Below, piece by piece: positions 22,823-24,998 of a stretch of DNA of 24,998 nt. The notes beneath the pieces were generated by a model. That model saw only the letters and a program-made list of their open reading frames with translations. It ran no database searches and had not been told where the DNA came from. Made by a program: the position numbers and the translations under genes. Within the stretch, counting starts at the first letter, position 1. Each line of letters opens with the position of its first letter. Source of the stretch: QQUD01 sp039029915 (GTDB lineage: Bacteria; Chloroflexota; Anaerolineae; Promineifilales; Promineifilaceae); assembly GCA_039029915.1 (NCBI GenBank), contig JBCCFD010000061.1, forward strand, positions 1-24,998, written 5' to 3'.

Positions 22823-24058
22823 TTACGAACGGTCCCACTTTACGGGAAACGTCTTTAATCCTCTGAACCCTGGAATATTGCGCCAGGTCAGGCTGTCTAG
22901 CGGGACATTCGGTTGGATGTTGGGGCAGCGGGCAAGCAGGGTGTTGATGGCAACTGCCGTTTCTAAGCGGGCCAACGGTGCGCCTAAACAGTAATGGGCG
23001 CCCTTGCCAAACGCCAGATGGGGAGTTGCTTTACGGGCAATGTCAAACGTTTCTGCTTCGTCAAACATCTCCCCATCTCGATTGGCTGAACCTAAAATAG
23101 CGATAACAGTTGAGCCTTTGGGGATAAGGTGCCCGTCGATTTCCACGTCGGTTGTTGTCCAGCGAGCCAGTGCCCGCTCCACAGAGCCATCAAAGCGGAG
23201 GAACTCTTCAACGGCCGTATCTATCAAGGTTGGGTTTGCTTTCAGGGCTGCTAGCTGTTCAGGATGGTAAAACAATGCCTTCATCGCATTACCAATCAAA
23301 TTCACCGTCGTTTCGTGCCCAGCCACGATGAGCAGAAACATCATTGAGTAAAGCTCAGCTTCAGTTAAGCGGTCCCCATCGTCTTCAGCCTGAAGCAGAT
23401 TCGTCACAAAATCATCCTGAGGCTGTTGGCGTCGCTTCTCAAAAAGATGTCCTAAATAAGCAATAAAATCCTGAATATGTTTCATTGATTCTTGAGCACT
23501 GGCTGGGTCAAAATTTGGCGTCAGAACAGCGTTGGTCCAAACTTTAAATCGGTCTCTGTCTTCAGCGGGGATGCCCAGGAGCTCAGAAATAACGATGGTG
23601 GGTAATGGAAAAGCATATTCTGCCACCAGATCCATCTCGCCATCGGTGCCGACTGCTTCAAGCAGTTCATCAGCGATTTGCTGTATTCGCGGTCGAAGCT
23701 CGTTGATAATACGCGGCATGAATGCTTTGCTCACCAAAATCCGCAAGCGACGATGATCCGCACCATCCTTTGAGAGCATATGATCGTCGATTAAGCTCCA
23801 AATGCCATTATTCTGCTCGCTAGGATCTGGTGGAAAAACGATGCGCCAATCGCGCACAAAAGTTTTGTTGTCTTTCAAAATTCGAGAGACATCTTTGTAT
23901 TTTGAAATCCACCAAATAGGTGATTTGCCATCAATGCCAATCTGTTTGAGAATTGGATCATTGTCGCGCATCGAACCGTAAGTGTCGTAAATATCCCGCT
24001 TTGCTTCAGGAGAATAAAGATCATATTTTCGTTCTGCTTCAATTGAATGTTGGGTCAT
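22823..24058 (-). CDS. Cytochrome P450, substrate unknown
   Basis: 411 residues, the usual length of soluble bacterial class I P450s. Seen: I-helix oxygen-activation motif AGHETT (246-251), ExxR (EFLR, Glu285-Arg288), and the heme loop FGKGAHYCLGAPLARLE with the thiolate ligand Cys357. It would need a ferredoxin and reductase, which are not nearby. AAGGA lies 8 bases before the ATG. It precedes recD2 on the same strand by 25 bp, which looks like an operon by spacing, though the functions are unrelated. The CYP family cannot be assigned from sequence alone. One octamer (23211-23218) is read as Thr-Ala-Val. Confidence 0.95.
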   Translation of the reverse strand: MTQHSIEAERKYDLYSPEAKRDIYDTYGSMRDNDPILKQIGIDGKSPIWWISKYKDVSRILKDNKTFVRDWRIVFPPDPSEQNNGIWSLIDDHMLSKDGADHRRLRILVSKAFMPRIINELRPRIQQIADELLEAVGTDGEMDLVAEYAFPLPTIVISELLGIPAEDRDRFKVWTNAVLTPNFDPASAQESMKHIQDFIAYLGHLFEKRRQQPQDDFVTNLLQAEDDGDRLTEAELYSMMFLLIVAGHETTVNLIGNAMKALFYHPEQLAALKANPTLIDTAVEEFLRFDGSVERALARWTTTDVEIDGHLIPKGSTVIAILGSANRDGEMFDEAETFDIARKATPHLAFGKGAHYCLGAPLARLETAVAINTLLARCPNIQPNVPLDSLTWRNIPGFRGLKTFPVKWDRS

Positions 24059-24589
24059 TTAGGCTATCCTTAATTGGCTTCTGTAGTTGAAAAGCCAAAC
24101 ATAGTTTATGTCATCGATATTTCCTGACCATCATCAAAATCATAACATTGCTTGATCATTTATCCATCAATTCTTTTTTGTTTGTACCTTCAAGTCTTGG
24201 TCATCTTGTTGCCTAGCAAAAGAAGTTTGACAGACTACTGGTTGCCTCTGATCCTAATGCATTTTAAATCATATCAAAAAGTAAGGCCCGACAGATAGTT
24301 ATTGGGGAAGAGATTGCCAAATGAAACAGGCCCTACATAGATGAGCTGCCAAGCTCTTGAATTCGCGTATTTTATAAGAGAATAAAAAAGTATTGGAAAA
24401 GAAAATTGTTTCTAGTGGGTATCTAAGCGTTTTTATGTAGAATAAGCTGGCAGGTTTGTGACGCTTGATCATGAAGGTATTAATCTAAGACTCACCTTTC
24501 GCATATAAAAAAATAACAAATTTCCTCATAATATTCTCTATCCTTTCCCCCAGAAAGGAACAGTAAACAACACCTATTGGAGACAATTG
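24059..24589. other. Non-coding interval between P450 and TerB-like genes
   Basis: About 530 bp, AT-rich. I found no convincing frame, tRNA or strong hairpin. It must hold the divergent promoters of the P450 and TerB-like genes. A TTGACA at about 24227-24232 has no well-placed -10 partner. No ACGGCCGT octamer occurs here. Confidence 0.5.
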
Positions 24590-24998
24590 ATGGCAAACCG
24601 AAATTTAATAATGACACTGGCAAAAGTGGTGATTGCAGCAGCGTGGGCTGATGGCAAAGTTACTCATGAGGAGCGCAACAGTTTGAAGGATTTGCTATTT
24701 CGGTTGCCTCAGATTGGTTTAGATAAGGGGATGCAAATTACGACCCGTGAATGGCAAACGCTTGAAATGTATATGCATTCGCCGATTGAGTCGGATGAGC
24801 AACAGCGATTGGTTGAAGAGCTGCAAATTGCCACGCAAACGTTTGAGGACAAAAAGGTGATTTTTGAGGCCTTGAACCAAATTGCCACCGCCGATGGTGA
24901 GATAGGTGACGCTGAAAAACAGACGATTGGTCCGGTGAACACTTGCTGTGGCCACTCACAGAGAATGGAATTGACTAAGGGATCGTGTACTGTTTGGC
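24590..24998 (+). CDS. TerB-like (tellurite-resistance TerB family) protein, 3'-truncated
   Basis: 136 codons, open to the window end. GGAG lies 7 bases before the ATG. Seen: the helical TerB-like pattern MTLAKVVIAAAWADGKVTHE at residues 8-27, continuing LKDLLFRLPQIGLDKG, and a second half with IFEALNQIATADGEIGDAE. The two ADG(K/E) acidic motifs spaced about 80 residues apart are typical of TerB-like folds. These proteins are linked to membrane or metal stress, with unclear biochemistry. The final 25 or so residues (QTIGPVNTCCGHSQRMELTK) look unlike the family, so a frameshift or a poor sequence end is possible. No resistance function is implied. Confidence 0.7.
   Translation, partial: MANRNLIMTLAKVVIAAAWADGKVTHEERNSLKDLLFRLPQIGLDKGMQITTREWQTLEMYMHSPIESDEQQRLVEELQIATQTFEDKKVIFEALNQIATADGEIGDAEKQTIGPVNTCCGHSQRMELTKGSCTVW

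Noticed and set aside
1..24998. CRISPR array, tRNA, rRNA, prophage or insertion sequence
   Set aside because: No spaced direct repeats, cloverleaf-like sequence, rRNA segments, transposase or phage genes were seen by reading both strands; a covariance-model search was not possible.

Overview
The window reads as a chromosomal segment of a free-living bacterium, most likely a member of Chloroflexota (Anaerolineae-like). This assignment is inferred from gene content and style, not from a marker gene: a SpoIIIAA/Ycf45-type ATPase with a C-terminal R3H domain next to thymidylate kinase, a guanylate kinase of the YKGIP type, large secreted subtilases with one ending in YYPFVSRN, a membrane protein with effector-associated-like helical domains, and heptad-type intergenic repeats. 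No rRNA, tRNA, CRISPR array, phage module or transposase was found.

Layout. 1-3473 (minus): succinate dehydrogenase operon sdhC-sdhD-sdhA-sdhB, with sdhB running off the left edge. 3474-3804: intergenic, with degenerate repeats, a promoter candidate and a CRP/FNR-type dyad. 3805-7284 (plus): GNAT-like protein, AAA/R3H ATPase, tmk. 7339-7719 (minus): FmdB-type zinc ribbon, divergent from guanylate kinase gmk at 7807-8430 (plus). 8611-15843: two very large paralogous S8 proteases facing away from each other across a roughly 0.6 kb spacer. 15882-16415 (plus): SpoU-type RNA methyltransferase, tail to tail with a lamin-tail-domain lipoprotein (minus). 17066-17409: non-coding, with a strong minus-strand terminator and a possible small RNA. 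17410-18249 (minus): three-helix membrane protein with two effector-associated-like domains. 18395-19723 (plus): lipoprotein with a clan-A glycosidase-like domain. 20017-20397 (plus): DUF1232/YkvA protein bracketed by two inverted copies of a 54-55 bp hairpin element. 20566-24058 (minus): cytochrome P450 followed by recD2 helicase. 24590-end (plus): a partial TerB-like protein.

How the parts fit. The left third is core metabolism (complex II) and nucleotide or nucleic-acid housekeeping (tmk, gmk, R3H ATPase). The middle is an exoprotein and envelope region (two proteases, two lipoproteins). The right part mixes DNA repair, an orphan P450 and small envelope or stress proteins. The most striking whole-window signal is the palindromic octamer ACGGCCGT. 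I counted 33 copies by eye (15 of them extended to AACGGCCGTT) against about 0.4 expected in random equal-base DNA. Nearly all lie inside genes, on either strand and in all three frames, read as Thr-Ala-Val, Asn-Gly-Arg or Arg-Pro. It behaves like the HIP1 octamer of cyanobacteria but has a different sequence. Other notable items are the inverted hairpin pair, the double effector-associated-like membrane protein, the possible anti-Shine-Dalgarno small RNA and the divergent subtilase pair.
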